A stretch of DNA of 64,000 bases from Streptomyces sp. HB132 (GCF_016909575.1 NZ_JAFBGA010000003.1:496001-560000), one strand, 5' to 3'. Positions 8,039-17,472 are shown, numbered from the stretch's first letter. Program-made: numbers and translations. Notes: generated by a model from the sequence alone, not told the origin.

Positions 8039-9055
8039 ATGGTGTCCATGAAGAACGCGAAGAACCTCAGGGGCGGCACGAACGCCATCGAGGTACGGGG
8101 GCTGGTCAAGCACTACGGCGCCACGAAGGCACTGGACGGGGTGGACCTCGACGTGCGCGAGGGCACCGTCCTCGGTGTGCTCGGGCCCAACGGTGCCGGA
8201 AAGACCACCCTCGTACGCTGCCTGTCCACCCTGATCGTGCCGGACGCCGGGCATGCCGTCGTCGCCGGCTGCGACGTGGTCAGGCAGCCCCGGCAGCTCC
8301 GCCGCACCATCGGCCTGACCGGGCAGTACGCCTCGGTCGACGAGAAGCTCTCCGGCTGGGAGAACCTCTACATGATCGGGCGCCTGCTCGACCTGCCGCG
8401 CAAGAAGGCACGGGCCCGCGCCGACGAGCTGCTGGAGCGCTTCTCGCTCACCGATGCGGCCAGGAAGGCCGCGATGGACTACTCCGGCGGCATGCGGCGC
8501 CGGCTGGACCTGGCCGCCTCGATGATCGGCAGTCCGGCCGTGCTCTACCTGGACGAGCCGACGACGGGTCTCGACCCCCGTACCCGTAACGAGGTCTGGG
8601 AAGAGGTGCAGCGGATGGTCGCGGAGGGGGCGACCGTGCTGCTCACCACCCAGTACATGGAAGAGGCCGAACAGCTCGCCAGTGAGCTCACCGTCATCGA
8701 CCGGGGGAAGATCATCGCCCGGGGCGGCGTCGACGAGCTCAAGGCCAAGGTCGGCGGCCGCACGCTGCAGATCCGGCCCTCCGACCCGGCCGAACTGGGC
8801 GCGATGGAAAGGGCGTTGCGGGAGAGCGGCCTCGACGGCATCGCGGGCGCCCAGACGGTCCCGGACGAGGGGCTGCTCCACGTGCAGATCCTCAGCGACG
8901 AGCAGCTCACCGCGGTGATCGGCCTGCTCGGCACCCGGGGCTTCCCGCTCGCCCATGTCGCCACCGCACTGCCCAGCCTGGACGAGGTGTTCCTCGCGGT
9001 CACGGGCGACAAGGCCACCGTCACCGGAACGATCCCCCAGGAGGTCGCGGCATGA
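8039..9055 (+). CDS. ABC exporter ATP-binding subunit, DrrA type
   Basis: 338 residues. Walker A is GPNGAGKTT, the Q-loop region follows RRTIGLTGQYASVDEKL (the ASVDE box typical of daunorubicin-resistance DrrA proteins), the signature is YSGGMRRRLDLA, and Walker B is VLYLDEPTTGLD followed by a glutamine-type switch TTQYMEEA. A DrrA-like C-terminal regulatory domain follows (about residues 235-330). It should drive export of a hydrophobic compound with the permease encoded immediately downstream, with which it overlaps by 4 bp (ATGA). ATG 8039 has GAGGG eight bases upstream. Confidence 0.92.
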   Translation: MVSMKNAKNLRGGTNAIEVRGLVKHYGATKALDGVDLDVREGTVLGVLGPNGAGKTTLVRCLSTLIVPDAGHAVVAGCDVVRQPRQLRRTIGLTGQYASVDEKLSGWENLYMIGRLLDLPRKKARARADELLERFSLTDAARKAAMDYSGGMRRRLDLAASMIGSPAVLYLDEPTTGLDPRTRNEVWEEVQRMVAEGATVLLTTQYMEEAEQLASELTVIDRGKIIARGGVDELKAKVGGRTLQIRPSDPAELGAMERALRESGLDGIAGAQTVPDEGLLHVQILSDEQLTAVIGLLGTRGFPLAHVATALPSLDEVFLAVTGDKATVTGTIPQEVAA

Positions 9056-9909
9056 GCACGACGACTCTGACGCCCGCACCCGCCGACGCGGTCGCGTCCG
9101 CACCGGACACGAAGCTCCACGACGAGGGCCGGATCGGGCTGCGGAACAACCTTCGCCACATCGGGGCGCTGGTGCGGCGCAATCTGCTCCAGATCAAGAA
9201 GGATCCGGAGTCGATGTTCGACGCCCTCCTGATGCCGGTCATCTTCACGCTGCTGTTCGTGTACGTCTTCGGCGGCTCGGTCGGCAGCAGCATGGGCGGC
9301 GGCCGGCAGGAGTACCTCAACTACCTGATCCCCGGCCTGATGGCGATGATGGGCATGAACATCGCCATGGCGGTCGGCGCAGGCGTCAACGACGACTTCC
9401 GCAAGGGGGTCATGGACCGGTTCCGCACGATGCCGATCGCCCGCTCCTCGGTGCTCATCGCGAAGATCGTGGTCGAACTCGGCAGGATGATGGTCGCCAC
9501 GCTGATCCTGCTGGGCATGGGCTTCGCCCTGGGCATGGAGCTCCAGGAGTCGGTGCTCGGACTGATCGCGGCGATCGCCCTGTCGGCCGCGTTCGGCGCC
9601 GCCATCATGTGGATCTTCATCCTGCTCGGGCTGACCATGAAGACGGCCCAGGCGGTGCAGGGGATGGGGATGCTCGTGCTGATGCCGCTCCAGTTCGGTT
9701 CGTCCATCTTCGCGCCGACGGGGACCATGCCCGGCTGGCTCCGGACGTTCACCGACTACAACCCGCTGTCCAACCTGGCCGACTCCGCCCGTGCCCTGAT
9801 GATGGGCGGTCCGCTGGCCCACTCGGTCTGGGTGACGCTCGGCTGGACCGTGGCCATCACCGCGGTGGTGGCCCCGCTCGCGGTGTCCAGGTTCCGCAAG
9901 AAGTCCTGA
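9052..9909 (+). CDS. ABC-2 type exporter permease, DrrB type
   Basis: 285 residues with six hydrophobic segments. The N-terminal half carries LVRRNLLQIKKDPESMFDAL before the first helix and FVYVFGGSVG after it, both typical of DrrB-like permeases. It forms the membrane channel for the ATPase at 8039-9055. The ATGA overlap indicates translational coupling. The stop lies 7 bp from the convergent stop of the SARP regulator, leaving no room for a separate terminator. The substrate is unknown; the family exports antibiotics and lipids. Confidence 0.9.
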   Translation: MSTTTLTPAPADAVASAPDTKLHDEGRIGLRNNLRHIGALVRRNLLQIKKDPESMFDALLMPVIFTLLFVYVFGGSVGSSMGGGRQEYLNYLIPGLMAMMGMNIAMAVGAGVNDDFRKGVMDRFRTMPIARSSVLIAKIVVELGRMMVATLILLGMGFALGMELQESVLGLIAAIALSAAFGAAIMWIFILLGLTMKTAQAVQGMGMLVLMPLQFGSSIFAPTGTMPGWLRTFTDYNPLSNLADSARALMMGGPLAHSVWVTLGWTVAITAVVAPLAVSRFRKKS

Positions 9910-9916
9910 GCGCGCC

Positions 9917-12900
9917 TCACTCCGCCAGGTACGTGTCCGCGAGGGCGGTGGCCTCCTCCAGCGTGAGGCCGCCGCCCTCGGCGTACGCCGTCTCGTAGGC
10001 GTCGTCCGCCAGGCACGTGCGGACGGTCTCCTCGGCCATGGCCAGGTTCTGGCGCTCCACCGCCAGGGGTACGTAGCCCTCCGGGAGCAGCGCCGCGTGC
10101 AGGCCGAGCAGGCGTGCCGCGTCCCGCCCGCGGCCCTCGCCACCGGGCCCCGCCAGCGCCCAGGCGACGACGACCAGGTGGATGGAGGTCATCTGCGGCG
10201 CCACCACCTGCGCCATCGAGTCCCCGGACCGCTTCAGCGCGCGGACGGACCGGGAGAGGGCGGTGCCGTAGTCCCCCTCGAGGTTGTCCAGCCACGCCTG
10301 GACACCGAGCACGAACCCCTCGACGAGCGCCACCGATTCGGACACGAACGCGCCGAACAGGGTGTCCAGTTGCTCACGCGCCTCGCTCACCCGACCGGTC
10401 CTGCCCAGCCACAGCGCGAGGTGGAGCCGGGCCACGGGCCAGGCCTCGGGGCCTGACTGCCGGCCGTCGGCGAGCACCTCGCGCAGGATGCGCTCCCCCT
10501 CCTCGCCCCGGCCCGTGTCGCAGAGCGCTGAGGCGTACCTGGCCCGCAGCACCGCCACCTGGGCGTGGGCCCCGAGCTGTTCGGCGTAGGCGACGCCGGC
10601 CCTGAAGTCCTCGGCGGCTGCGGCGCTTTCGCCTCTCCGCTCGTTGGCCTCCCCCCTGGACGCGAGTGCCTCGGCGGCGCCCCACACGTCACCGAGACCC
10701 ATGAAGATGTCCAGGCTCTCGTCGGCGTCCCGCCCGGCCTCCCCCACCCAGTCGGGGCGGTTGGCCAGCGCGTTGGACCGCATCTGGAGGGCGGTGGCGA
10801 GCTCCCACTCGAAGCCGAGGTCCCGGCAGGCGTTCACCGTCCCGTCCAGGAGGGCGAGGAACTCGTCGACGTCCCCGGTGAACATGACGGCGAACAGCCA
10901 CAGTGAGCCCGGGATCCGGCAGGTCTGCGGCTGACCCGGACGGTAGGTGCGGGCGATCGTCCGCAGCCGGTCCATGCCCGCGCTCGTCATCCACTCGTTC
11001 TCCTGGTGGCCCACGTTCACCAGCTGGATCAGCCGCACCCCGCGCCGGGCCTCCTGGAGCTGCTCCGCCACCATCGGCGGTGGACGGTCGGTACAGCGTT
11101 CGAGCAGCGAAGGGGCGGGCTCGACGGGCTCGGTGAACGGGTCGGGGCCGAGAGCCGCGACCGCGACCGCCCAGAGGTTCGCCTCGCTCCGCAGATCACG
11201 CATCTGCCAGTACCAGCAGAGGGAGTGCACCAGGCAGAGCGCCTCGTGCTCGTCCTCGGCGGCGACGGCGCGACGCAGGGCGGTGCGCACGTTCTCGTAC
11301 TCTCGCTGGAACAGGGCGAGCGCGGCCTGCTGCCCGGCGCCACGGAGTTCGGGGTCGGTGACGCGGGCGAGCTCGCGGTAGTGGACGAGGTGCCGGCGCT
11401 CCGCGGCAGCCCGCTCCCCCGATGCGTCGAGGCGCTCGGCGGCGTACTCGGCGACGGTCTCCAGGAGCCGGTAACGCATGTCACCGTCGTCACCGGGGGC
11501 GGCCACGACCAGGGACTTGTCGACCAGGGAACCGAGAAGAAACGTCACGTCCCCGGCGTCGCCGGACTCCGTACCCGGCAGGGAGCAGACTCCCTCCACC
11601 GCGGTGATGTCGCAGCCGCCGGCGAAGACCGACAGCCGGCGCAGGACGGCGCGTTCGCCGTCGTCCAGGAGGTCCCACGACCAGTCCACGACCGCGCGCA
11701 GGGTCTGCTGGCGCGGCAGCACGGTGCGGCTTCCGCTGGACAGCAGGCGGAAGCGGTCGTCCAGGCGGTCGGCGATCTGACGCGGGCCGAGCATCCGCAG
11801 CCGGGCCGCGGCCAGCTCGATGGCGAGCGGCAGCCCGTCGAGGCGGTGGCAGATCTCCGCGCAGGCCGCCGCCGTCTCGGCGTCGGCGTCGGCCCTGAAG
11901 CCGGGCCTGGCGGCGGCGCCACGGTCGGCGAACAGGCGCAGGGCCATGGGGTCGGGCAACGGGCCGAGGGGCCGCACCAGTTCGCCGGGGACACCGAGGG
12001 GCTCCCGGCTCGTCGCCAGGACGGTGAGCCCGGGGCAGCGGGCGAGCAGGTGGTCGGCCAGCCGGGCCGCCGCCTCGACCACGTGCTCGCAGTTGTCGAG
12101 CAGCAGGAGCATGCGCCGCTGGGAGCAGTGCTCGGTGAGGTGGGTGAGCGCGCTGCCGGCCCCGGCGACGGAGCTGCGTTCGACGGCGCGCAGTCCTTCG
12201 GCGCCGGCTCCGCGCAGGACGGTCTCACGGGCGCCGAGCGCGCCGAGCACGGCCTCGGGGACCGCCTCCGGGTCGTCCACGGGGGCCAGTTCCGCCAGCC
12301 ACACCCCGTCGGGCCAGGAGGCGGCGACCGTTTCGGCCGCCTCCTGGGACAGCCTGGTCTTGCCCGCGCCGCCGGGGCCGAGGAGGGTGACCAGGCGGGC
12401 ACGGGTCAGGTCCTCGCCCAGGTCCGCGATGTCCGCCTCCCGGCCGACGAAGCTCGTGAGCCTGGCCCGCAGATTGCCCGGCCGTGCCGGCGGCGGCGGG
12501 ACGGGGGCCGGGGCGATCGGTTCCTGGTGCAGCAGCCCCTCGTACAGGGTGCGCAGTGCGGGGCCCGGGTCGGTGCCGAGCCGGTCGGCGAGCAGGGTGC
12601 GCACCTCGTCGTACACCGCGAGTGCCTGCGCGGTGCGCCCGGCGTCCCGCAGCGCCCTGATACGGAGGACCTGGAGGGGCTCGTCCAGGGGGTGGTCGGC
12701 GCAGAGCCCGGCCAGTTCGGGCAGCGCTTCGTCGGTGCGGCCCTGCGCGAGGACCGCCTCGACCCGGGTCCGGCGGGCGTCCAGGCGTCTGGCCTCCCAG
12801 CGGGCGGCCGCCACGGCGCGGTCCGGCAGGTCGGCGAGAGCGGGTCCGCGCCACAGGGCGAGCGCGTCGTCGAGGACGGTGACGGCCTTCGCCGCGTCGC

Positions 12901-13240
12901 CCTCCTCCAGCGCCCTGGCGCCCTCCGCCGCGAGTCGCTCGAAGCGGTGCAGGTCCACGGCGTCCGGATCGGCGACGAGGAGGTAGCCGTTCTCCGCGGA
13001 TGCGACCGCGTCCCGGCCCAGCGCTCGCCTGAGTCGGCTCACGAGTGCCTGCAGGGCACCCGGGGCGTCCGAGGGCGGGTCGCCGCCCCACACCTCGTCG
13101 ACGAGCACTCCGGCCGGGACCGTACGTCCGGGGCGCAGGGCGAGCACGGTGAGCAGGGCGCGCAGCCGCGCCCCGCCGAGGGCGACGGCCGTGCCGTCGG
13201 CGCGGAGGGCGCGGGTGGTACCGAGGATGCCGTAGTGCAC
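9917..13240 (-). CDS. SARP/AfsR-type transcriptional activator with ATPase and TPR-like tail
   Basis: 1107 residues. Order: OmpR-like winged helix (about 1-85; YGILGTTRALRADGTAVALG), bacterial transcriptional activation domain (about 90-240), NB-ARC/STAND ATPase (about 260-560; Walker A LLGPGGAGKTRL, MLLLLDNCEHVV as Walker B), then a long helical TPR-like region. Such proteins activate secondary-metabolite or stress genes, with ATP binding as the switch. I place the start at GTG 13240 (VHYGILG), where family members begin. There is no ribosome site, but a GACAAT -10-like hexamer at 13252-13247 suggests a leaderless mRNA. GTG 13270 is the alternative. It is convergent with the Drr-like exporter and divergent from the protease at 13365. 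Confidence 0.88.
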   Translation of the reverse strand: MHYGILGTTRALRADGTAVALGGARLRALLTVLALRPGRTVPAGVLVDEVWGGDPPSDAPGALQALVSRLRRALGRDAVASAENGYLLVADPDAVDLHRFERLAAEGARALEEGDAAKAVTVLDDALALWRGPALADLPDRAVAAARWEARRLDARRTRVEAVLAQGRTDEALPELAGLCADHPLDEPLQVLRIRALRDAGRTAQALAVYDEVRTLLADRLGTDPGPALRTLYEGLLHQEPIAPAPVPPPPARPGNLRARLTSFVGREADIADLGEDLTRARLVTLLGPGGAGKTRLSQEAAETVAASWPDGVWLAELAPVDDPEAVPEAVLGALGARETVLRGAGAEGLRAVERSSVAGAGSALTHLTEHCSQRRMLLLLDNCEHVVEAAARLADHLLARCPGLTVLATSREPLGVPGELVRPLGPLPDPMALRLFADRGAAARPGFRADADAETAAACAEICHRLDGLPLAIELAAARLRMLGPRQIADRLDDRFRLLSSGSRTVLPRQQTLRAVVDWSWDLLDDGERAVLRRLSVFAGGCDITAVEGVCSLPGTESGDAGDVTFLLGSLVDKSLVVAAPGDDGDMRYRLLETVAEYAAERLDASGERAAAERRHLVHYRELARVTDPELRGAGQQAALALFQREYENVRTALRRAVAAEDEHEALCLVHSLCWYWQMRDLRSEANLWAVAVAALGPDPFTEPVEPAPSLLERCTDRPPPMVAEQLQEARRGVRLIQLVNVGHQENEWMTSAGMDRLRTIARTYRPGQPQTCRIPGSLWLFAVMFTGDVDEFLALLDGTVNACRDLGFEWELATALQMRSNALANRPDWVGEAGRDADESLDIFMGLGDVWGAAEALASRGEANERRGESAAAAEDFRAGVAYAEQLGAHAQVAVLRARYASALCDTGRGEEGERILREVLADGRQSGPEAWPVARLHLALWLGRTGRVSEAREQLDTLFGAFVSESVALVEGFVLGVQAWLDNLEGDYGTALSRSVRALKRSGDSMAQVVAPQMTSIHLVVVAWALAGPGGEGRGRDAARLLGLHAALLPEGYVPLAVERQNLAMAEETVRTCLADDAYETAYAEGGGLTLEEATALADTYLAE

Positions 13241-13364
13241 GGGCCCATTGTCCGTGACGGCTCCGTCCACCGTGGAACTACCACCCGCCGGTGAGGCGTT
13301 CTCGCCGTGTCACCCGTACGCTCGGGGGCCGCAGCCAGCCGTCCAGCCCTCAGGAGTGCCGCCG

Positions 13365-14183
13365 ATGACCACCGCGTTCCGCCGCCCCAGCGACCGGCGG
13401 GTCAGTCCGATCTTCCTCGGGATCGTCGCCGTCATGGCCGTCTCGGGCTGGGCGGTGTGGACGGACTTCGCCGAGCAGACCGGTTTCGCGGTCTTCCTCT
13501 TCGTCACGGCGGCCTGGATCGTCTCGCTCTGTCTCCACGAGTACGCGCACGCGCGCACCGCGCTGCACAGCGGCGACATCTCGATCGGGGCGAAGGGCTA
13601 TCTGACGCTCAATCCGCTCAAGTACACCCACGCCCTGCTGAGCATCGTGCTGCCCGTGCTGTTCGTGATCATGGGCGGCATCGGTCTGCCGGGCGGTGCG
13701 GTCTACATCGAGCGGGGCCGCATCAGGGGGCGGTGGAAGCACAGCCTGATCTCGGCGGCCGGCCCCCTGACGAACGTCCTGTTCGCCGTCGTCTGCACCG
13801 CACCGTTCTGGCTGGGCGCCCTGGACGGCGTCCCGCTGTCCTTCCGGTTCGCCCTGGCGTTCCTGGCACTGCTCCAGGTGACGGCGGCGATCCTCAACTT
13901 CCTGCCGGTCCCGGGGCTCGACGGCTACGGCGTGATCGAGCCGTGGCTCTCCTACAAGGTCCGGCGCCAGGTGGAGCCGTTCGCACCCTTCGGGCTGATC
14001 GCGGTCTTCGCGCTCCTGTGGATCCCCGAGCTCAACGGGGTCTTCTTCGACGCGGTGGACGCGCTGCTGCGGGGCCTGGGCGTCAGCGAGATCGAGACGT
14101 ACTGCGGGCTCGACACCTACCGCTTCTGGCAGGAGTGGTTCGGCGACCAGAACCCGGTCTGCGCGGTGCCGCAGGGGGCGTGA
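13365..14183 (+). CDS. Site-2-protease-like M50 family membrane metalloprotease
   Basis: 272 residues, polytopic. SLCLHEYAHAR provides the HExxH zinc motif within a helix, NPLKYTHALL follows it, SAAGPLTNVLFAV is the GpxxN motif, and NFLPVPGLDGYG provides the third-ligand Asp region. These are the hallmarks of the short cytosolic-M50 (rhomboid-independent) branch without a PDZ domain. It may cleave substrates within the membrane; the target is not evident. ATG 13365 follows AGGAG by nine bases. A TACGCT -10-like hexamer is at 13316-13321. Confidence 0.88.
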   Translation: MTTAFRRPSDRRVSPIFLGIVAVMAVSGWAVWTDFAEQTGFAVFLFVTAAWIVSLCLHEYAHARTALHSGDISIGAKGYLTLNPLKYTHALLSIVLPVLFVIMGGIGLPGGAVYIERGRIRGRWKHSLISAAGPLTNVLFAVVCTAPFWLGALDGVPLSFRFALAFLALLQVTAAILNFLPVPGLDGYGVIEPWLSYKVRRQVEPFAPFGLIAVFALLWIPELNGVFFDAVDALLRGLGVSEIETYCGLDTYRFWQEWFGDQNPVCAVPQGA

Positions 14184-14187
14184 GCCC

Positions 14188-14373
14188 TCAGCTCGCGGCC
14201 GCTTCCGTCTCCGCCCTGTGCTTGCGGACGTAGAACCACGTCATGTTCGAGGAGAGGCCGACGAGCAGCACCCAGACGATCCCGAGGAGGATGCTGCCCT
14301 GGACGAAGGAGACCACGGCCGCGGCGACGGCGAGGACACAGACGGCGAGGGCGTAGAGAGCGAGGCGGGGCAT
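14188..14373 (-). CDS. Small two-helix membrane protein, unknown function
   Basis: 61 residues: a hydrophobic N-terminal helix (LYALAVCVLAVAAAVVSFV), a second helix (ILLGIVWVLLVGLSS), then a charged tail YVRKHRAETE. Length and composition resemble conserved small membrane proteins of streptomycetes. It is convergent with the M50 protease gene 4 bp away. No function can be read. Confidence 0.7.
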   Translation of the reverse strand: MPRLALYALAVCVLAVAAAVVSFVQGSILLGIVWVLLVGLSSNMTWFYVRKHRAETEAAAS

Positions 14374-14453
14374 GAGGGCTGGTGCTCCTGTCCGGGGATG
14401 GTGCGCGGTCCCGTCCAGTGTCCCTCATGCCCGTTTCGGCTCCGGACACGGAC

Positions 14454-15164
14454 TCACACGTCGGTGGTGCGCAGCCCCGCGTGTGCCTTGTAGCGGCGGT
14501 TGACCGAGATCAGGTTGGCGACGAGGGACTCGACCTGGTGCGCGTTGCGCAGCCGGCCCGCGAACACGCCGCGCATCCCGGGGATACGGCTCGCGAGTGC
14601 CTGCACGGTGTCCGTGTCGGCGCGCGCCTCGCCCAGCACCATGACGTCGGTGTCGATCTCGTCGATCGTCTCGTCCTGGAGGAGGACCGCCGACAGGTGG
14701 TGGAAGGCGGCGGTGACCCGGGAGTCCGGCAGCAGGGCGGCGGCCTGCTCGGCGGCGCTGCCCTCCTCGGGCTTCAGGGCGTAGGCCCCCTTCTTGTCGA
14801 AGCCGAGCGGGTTGACGCAGTCGACGACGAGCTTCCCGGCGAGCTCCTCGCGCAGGGACTCGAGCGTCTTGGCGTGGCCGTCCCACGGCACGGCGACGAT
14901 CACGATGTCGCTGCGGCGCGCGCACTCCGCGTTGTCCGCGCCCTCGACGCCGTGGCCCAGTTCGGCGGCGGCGGCCCCGGCCCGGTCGGCGGCGCGCGAG
15001 CCGATGACGACCTTCTGCCCGGCGCGGGCGAAGCGGTAGGCGAGGCCGCGGCCCTGGGGGCCGGTTCCGCCGAGCACGCCCACGGTCAGGCCCGACACGT
15101 CGGGGAGGTCCCAGGGGTCCTTGGCAGGGGGCTTGGGGGCGCTGCCACTGTCATTCGTAGTCAT
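14454..15164 (-). CDS. npdG: NADPH-dependent F420 reductase
   Basis: 236 residues. It reduces coenzyme F420 to F420H2 with NADPH in the cytosol and so feeds F420-dependent dehydrogenases and reductases. After an acidic, Pro-rich lead the Rossmann motif GVLGGTGPQGRGLAYRFARA binds the dinucleotide and VIGSRAADRA contacts the 2'-phosphate. IVIVAVPWDGH and VVDCVNPLGF follow in the usual order. ATG 15164 was chosen because the longer frame from 15224 overlaps the upstream gene. That gene (15175-15513) ends 10 bp before this start on the same strand, so the two are probably one operon. Confidence 0.9.
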   Translation of the reverse strand: MTTNDSGSAPKPPAKDPWDLPDVSGLTVGVLGGTGPQGRGLAYRFARAGQKVVIGSRAADRAGAAAAELGHGVEGADNAECARRSDIVIVAVPWDGHAKTLESLREELAGKLVVDCVNPLGFDKKGAYALKPEEGSAAEQAAALLPDSRVTAAFHHLSAVLLQDETIDEIDTDVMVLGEARADTDTVQALASRIPGMRGVFAGRLRNAHQVESLVANLISVNRRYKAHAGLRTTDV

Positions 15165-15174
15165 GGCGCCGACC

Positions 15175-15513
15175 CTACTGCGAGGTAGGGAAGGCTTTCC
15201 TCCGCCGTCGCCGCTCCGCGACATCCGTCACGCCGACGAGGAGGACCGCGGCGAGCACCGCCACCGGTCCGGCCAGCAGGGTGAGCGGGTACCGGTCACC
15301 GGTGGGGAGTCCCACCCACCGCGTCACGACCGACGCCACGGCGCTCGCCCAGAGGATCAGGCCTCCGATGCCACGGGCCCGCAGCATGCGCGGCGTGGCA
15401 CACCGGCGGAGCCATGCCGGTGCCCAGCCGCGCAGGAGGGCGCAGGACAGCGGAAGGACCAGCAGTGTCCAGCCGAGTATCCAGGCCCGGTCGAAGGTGT
15501 CCGCAGCGGTCAT
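15175..15513 (-). CDS. Small polytopic membrane protein upstream of npdG
   Basis: 112 residues with about three hydrophobic helices: ILGWTLLVLPLSCALL, then IGGLILWASAVASVV, then LTLLAGPVAVLAAVLLVGV, ending in a basic tail (ERRRRRKAF). No catalytic motif is visible. ATG 15513 was chosen because the longer open frame upstream has shadow-like composition and lies opposite the gene at 15634. It ends 10 bp before npdG, so co-transcription is likely; a link to F420 metabolism is only positional. Confidence 0.65.
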   Translation of the reverse strand: MTAADTFDRAWILGWTLLVLPLSCALLRGWAPAWLRRCATPRMLRARGIGGLILWASAVASVVTRWVGLPTGDRYPLTLLAGPVAVLAAVLLVGVTDVAERRRRRKAFPTSQ

Positions 15514-15633
15514 GGCGTGATTGTGACAGCCGCGGCGAGGGGCGGGCGGTTCCGGGTTCCGGCAGTACCCGTACGGGTGGGTTGCCGGGTTCGGGCGGTC
15601 ACGGGGCGGTGGTCGGGGGCATGATGCCGGTTC

Positions 15634-16236
15634 ATGGATGCTGTGCGTGTCGCGTTGCTGCGTGAGGTGCTCGCCGGTACCGAGTGGCCCGCCGCGGCCC
15701 GGCGGTTCGCCCGGACCCTGCGGTCGTCGGTCGTCCCGCAGGACGGCGGGCTGCTGCTGGTGGGGACCGAGGTGTACGAGCCGTGGCACATGGCGGCCCA
15801 TCTGGTCGACGAGTCCACCTGGTCGGGTCTGCCGCAGCTGCGCCCCACGCTCGTACGCCACCGGGTGGAGCCGGACGACCCGGTGCACCTGGCCGCGGGT
15901 CTGGGCCGGATCGAGACGGCCGGACGCGGCCAGACGCTGCTGGTGGTGGCGCCCGAGCGGCCGGGCGGCGGCCTGCTGGAACGTGTGCACGACGCGCGGC
16001 GCGCGGGGGCGACGGTGCTCACACTGGACGGCGGTGACGCGGAGGTGCGGGGGCTCGCCCACGAGGCTCTGACGGTGGCCGCCGCCGACGAGGTCGACCT
16101 GGACACGGTCCAGCACCTGGTCAGCGCCGCCGCGGGGGAGAACGGCGCCCCGGCGCCCCGGGGCCGCCGCACGTTCCGCGACCGGCTCTCCCGGCTGGCC
16201 GACCAGCTGACGGCGCCTCCCCCGGAGCGCTGGTGA
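15634..16236 (+). CDS. Conserved hypothetical protein (200 aa)
   Basis: This is a soluble protein with an N-terminal helical part, a GLLLVGTEVYEPWHMAAHLVD segment, an alpha/beta centre (LLVVAPERPGGGLLERVHDA, then ATVLTLDGGDAEV) and a Pro-rich C-terminus. The centre resembles a nucleotide- or sugar-phosphate-binding strand-loop-helix layout such as SIS, but no diagnostic motif is present and I do not assign a family. ATG 15634 lacks a strong ribosome site; a GGGCATGATG stretch precedes it. A shared hairpin separates it from the convergent gene at 16320. Confidence 0.7.
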   Translation: MDAVRVALLREVLAGTEWPAAARRFARTLRSSVVPQDGGLLLVGTEVYEPWHMAAHLVDESTWSGLPQLRPTLVRHRVEPDDPVHLAAGLGRIETAGRGQTLLVVAPERPGGGLLERVHDARRAGATVLTLDGGDAEVRGLAHEALTVAAADEVDLDTVQHLVSAAAGENGAPAPRGRRTFRDRLSRLADQLTAPPPERW

Positions 16237-16269
16237 CACCTCCGCCCCGGCCTCGGGCCCAGGGTGTTT

Positions 16270-16312
16270 CGTTTGGATCAGACCCGCTCCCTGATCCGGC
16301 CTGATCCAAACG
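16270..16312. terminator. Long inverted repeat between convergent genes
   Basis: CGTTTGGATCAG (16270-16281) and CTGATCCAAACG (16301-16312) are perfect 12-bp inverted repeats with a 19-nt loop that itself contains another CTGATCC. It lies between convergent stops at 16236 and 16320 and probably terminates both. The core resembles extragenic palindromes I recall from other streptomycete chromosomes. Confidence 0.65.
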
Positions 16313-16319
16313 AGAGGGC

Positions 16320-16556
16320 CTAGTCCGGGGTCTCGTCCGTCGGCCCGTCCGAGCGGTCGTGCCACTTCGGGTCGTTCTCCCACTCCAGGTTGCGCTCACG
16401 CGCCGTGTCCATCGCGCGCTGCGCCTCCCCCTGGGTGGCGTACGGGCCGAATCGGTCCTTCCCCGGGCAGTCGGGGCCCTCCTCGACCTTCTTGTGCTCC
16501 AGGCAGTAGTACCATTCGCCCGGTTTGCCCACCGTGCGCTTCTTGAACAGGGCCAT
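16320..16556 (-). CDS. Small conserved soluble protein, unknown function (78 aa)
   Basis: 78 residues, beginning [20 protein letters not shown]. It has two cysteines ([17 protein letters not shown]), the segment [21 protein letters not shown] that could form a small beta-alpha fold, and an acidic tail. The spacing of charged residues and the YATQGEA segment recall small SPOR-like or stress proteins, but nothing is diagnostic. ATG 16556 has AAAGGA eight bases upstream. It is divergent from map with 58 bp between the starts. Confidence 0.7.
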   Translation of the reverse strand: MALFKKRTVGKPGEWYYCLEHKKVEEGPDCPGKDRFGPYATQGEAQRAMDTARERNLEWENDPKWHDRSDGPTDETPD

Positions 16557-16601
16557 TGCGGAATCCTTTCCTCGTTGCCATGGTGCCCCGAGCACGCTGG
16601 T

Positions 16602-16607
16602 TAGACT
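16602..16607 (+). promoter_or_regulatory. -10 element giving a leaderless map transcript
   Basis: TAGACT at 16602-16607 is seven bases before the map ATG at 16615, and there is no Shine-Dalgarno between them. A TTGCCA at 16575-16580 is a possible but widely spaced -35. Confidence 0.5.
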
Positions 16608-16614
16608 CGCTGAC

Positions 16615-17472
16615 ATGTCTGGCCAGTCACTTCTCGCACCAGGGGAGATCACTCCCGTCCGTTCCGTTCCCGGAAGGATCCGGCGTCCCGAGTACGTGGG
16701 GAAGCCCGCCCCCACCCCGTACACCGGGCCGGAGGTCCAGGACCCCGACACCGTGGAGCGCATGCGGATCGCCGGCCGCATCGCGGCGCAGGCGATGGAG
16801 GAGGCCGCCAAGCACATCGCGCCGGGGGTCACCACCGACGAACTGGACCGGGTGGCCCATGAGTTCATGGTGGACCACGGGGCCTATCCGTCGACCCTGG
16901 GTTACCGGGGCTTCCCCAAATCGCTCTGCACCTCGCTCAACGAGGTCATCTGCCACGGCATCCCGGACTCCACCGTGCTCCGGGACGGCGACATCGTGAA
17001 CCTCGATGTCACCGCGTACATCGACGGCGTGCACGGGGACAACAACGCCACCTACCTCTGCGGCGACGTGGACGAGGAGTCGCGGCTCCTCGTGGAGCGC
17101 ACCCGGGAGTCGCTGAACCGAGCCATCAAGGCGGTGCGGCCCGGACGCCAGATCAACGTGATCGGGCGCGTCATCGAGTCGTACGCGAAGCGGTTCGGAT
17201 ACGGGGTGGTGCGGGACTTCACCGGGCACGGGATCAACTCCTCGTTCCACTCCGGCCTGATCATCCCGCACTACGACAGCCCGCACGCGACGACCGTGAT
17301 GCAGCCCGGGATGACGTTCACCATCGAGCCGATGCTGACGCTCGGGACCCACGACTACGACACGTGGGACGACGGGTGGACCGTGGTGACGAAGGACCGG
17401 AAGCGGACCGCGCAGTTCGAGCACACCCTGGTGGTGACCGAGACCGGGGCGGACATCCTGACCCTCCCGTAG
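16615..17472 (+). CDS. map: Type I methionine aminopeptidase
   Basis: 285 residues. It removes the initiator methionine from nascent proteins at the ribosome. The first 40 residues ([20 protein letters not shown] extension after a short start) are typical of the longer actinobacterial MAP isoform. Metal ligands are visible: two Asp in [19 protein letters not shown] (D97/D108-equivalents), His in [11 protein letters not shown], Glu in FTIEPML and Glu in QFEHTLVV. The substrate-pocket His lies in the [13 protein letters not shown] to NEVICHGIP segment. The start is decided by the -10 element seven bases upstream, implying a leaderless mRNA. Confidence 0.93.
   Translation: MSGQSLLAPGEITPVRSVPGRIRRPEYVGKPAPTPYTGPEVQDPDTVERMRIAGRIAAQAMEEAAKHIAPGVTTDELDRVAHEFMVDHGAYPSTLGYRGFPKSLCTSLNEVICHGIPDSTVLRDGDIVNLDVTAYIDGVHGDNNATYLCGDVDEESRLLVERTRESLNRAIKAVRPGRQINVIGRVIESYAKRFGYGVVRDFTGHGINSSFHSGLIIPHYDSPHATTVMQPGMTFTIEPMLTLGTHDYDTWDDGWTVVTKDRKRTAQFEHTLVVTETGADILTLP

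Noticed and set aside
11006..13294. 762-codon open frame on + opposite the SARP gene
   Set aside because: Antisense shadow without motifs. The minus strand reads winged helix, BTAD and ATPase in order.
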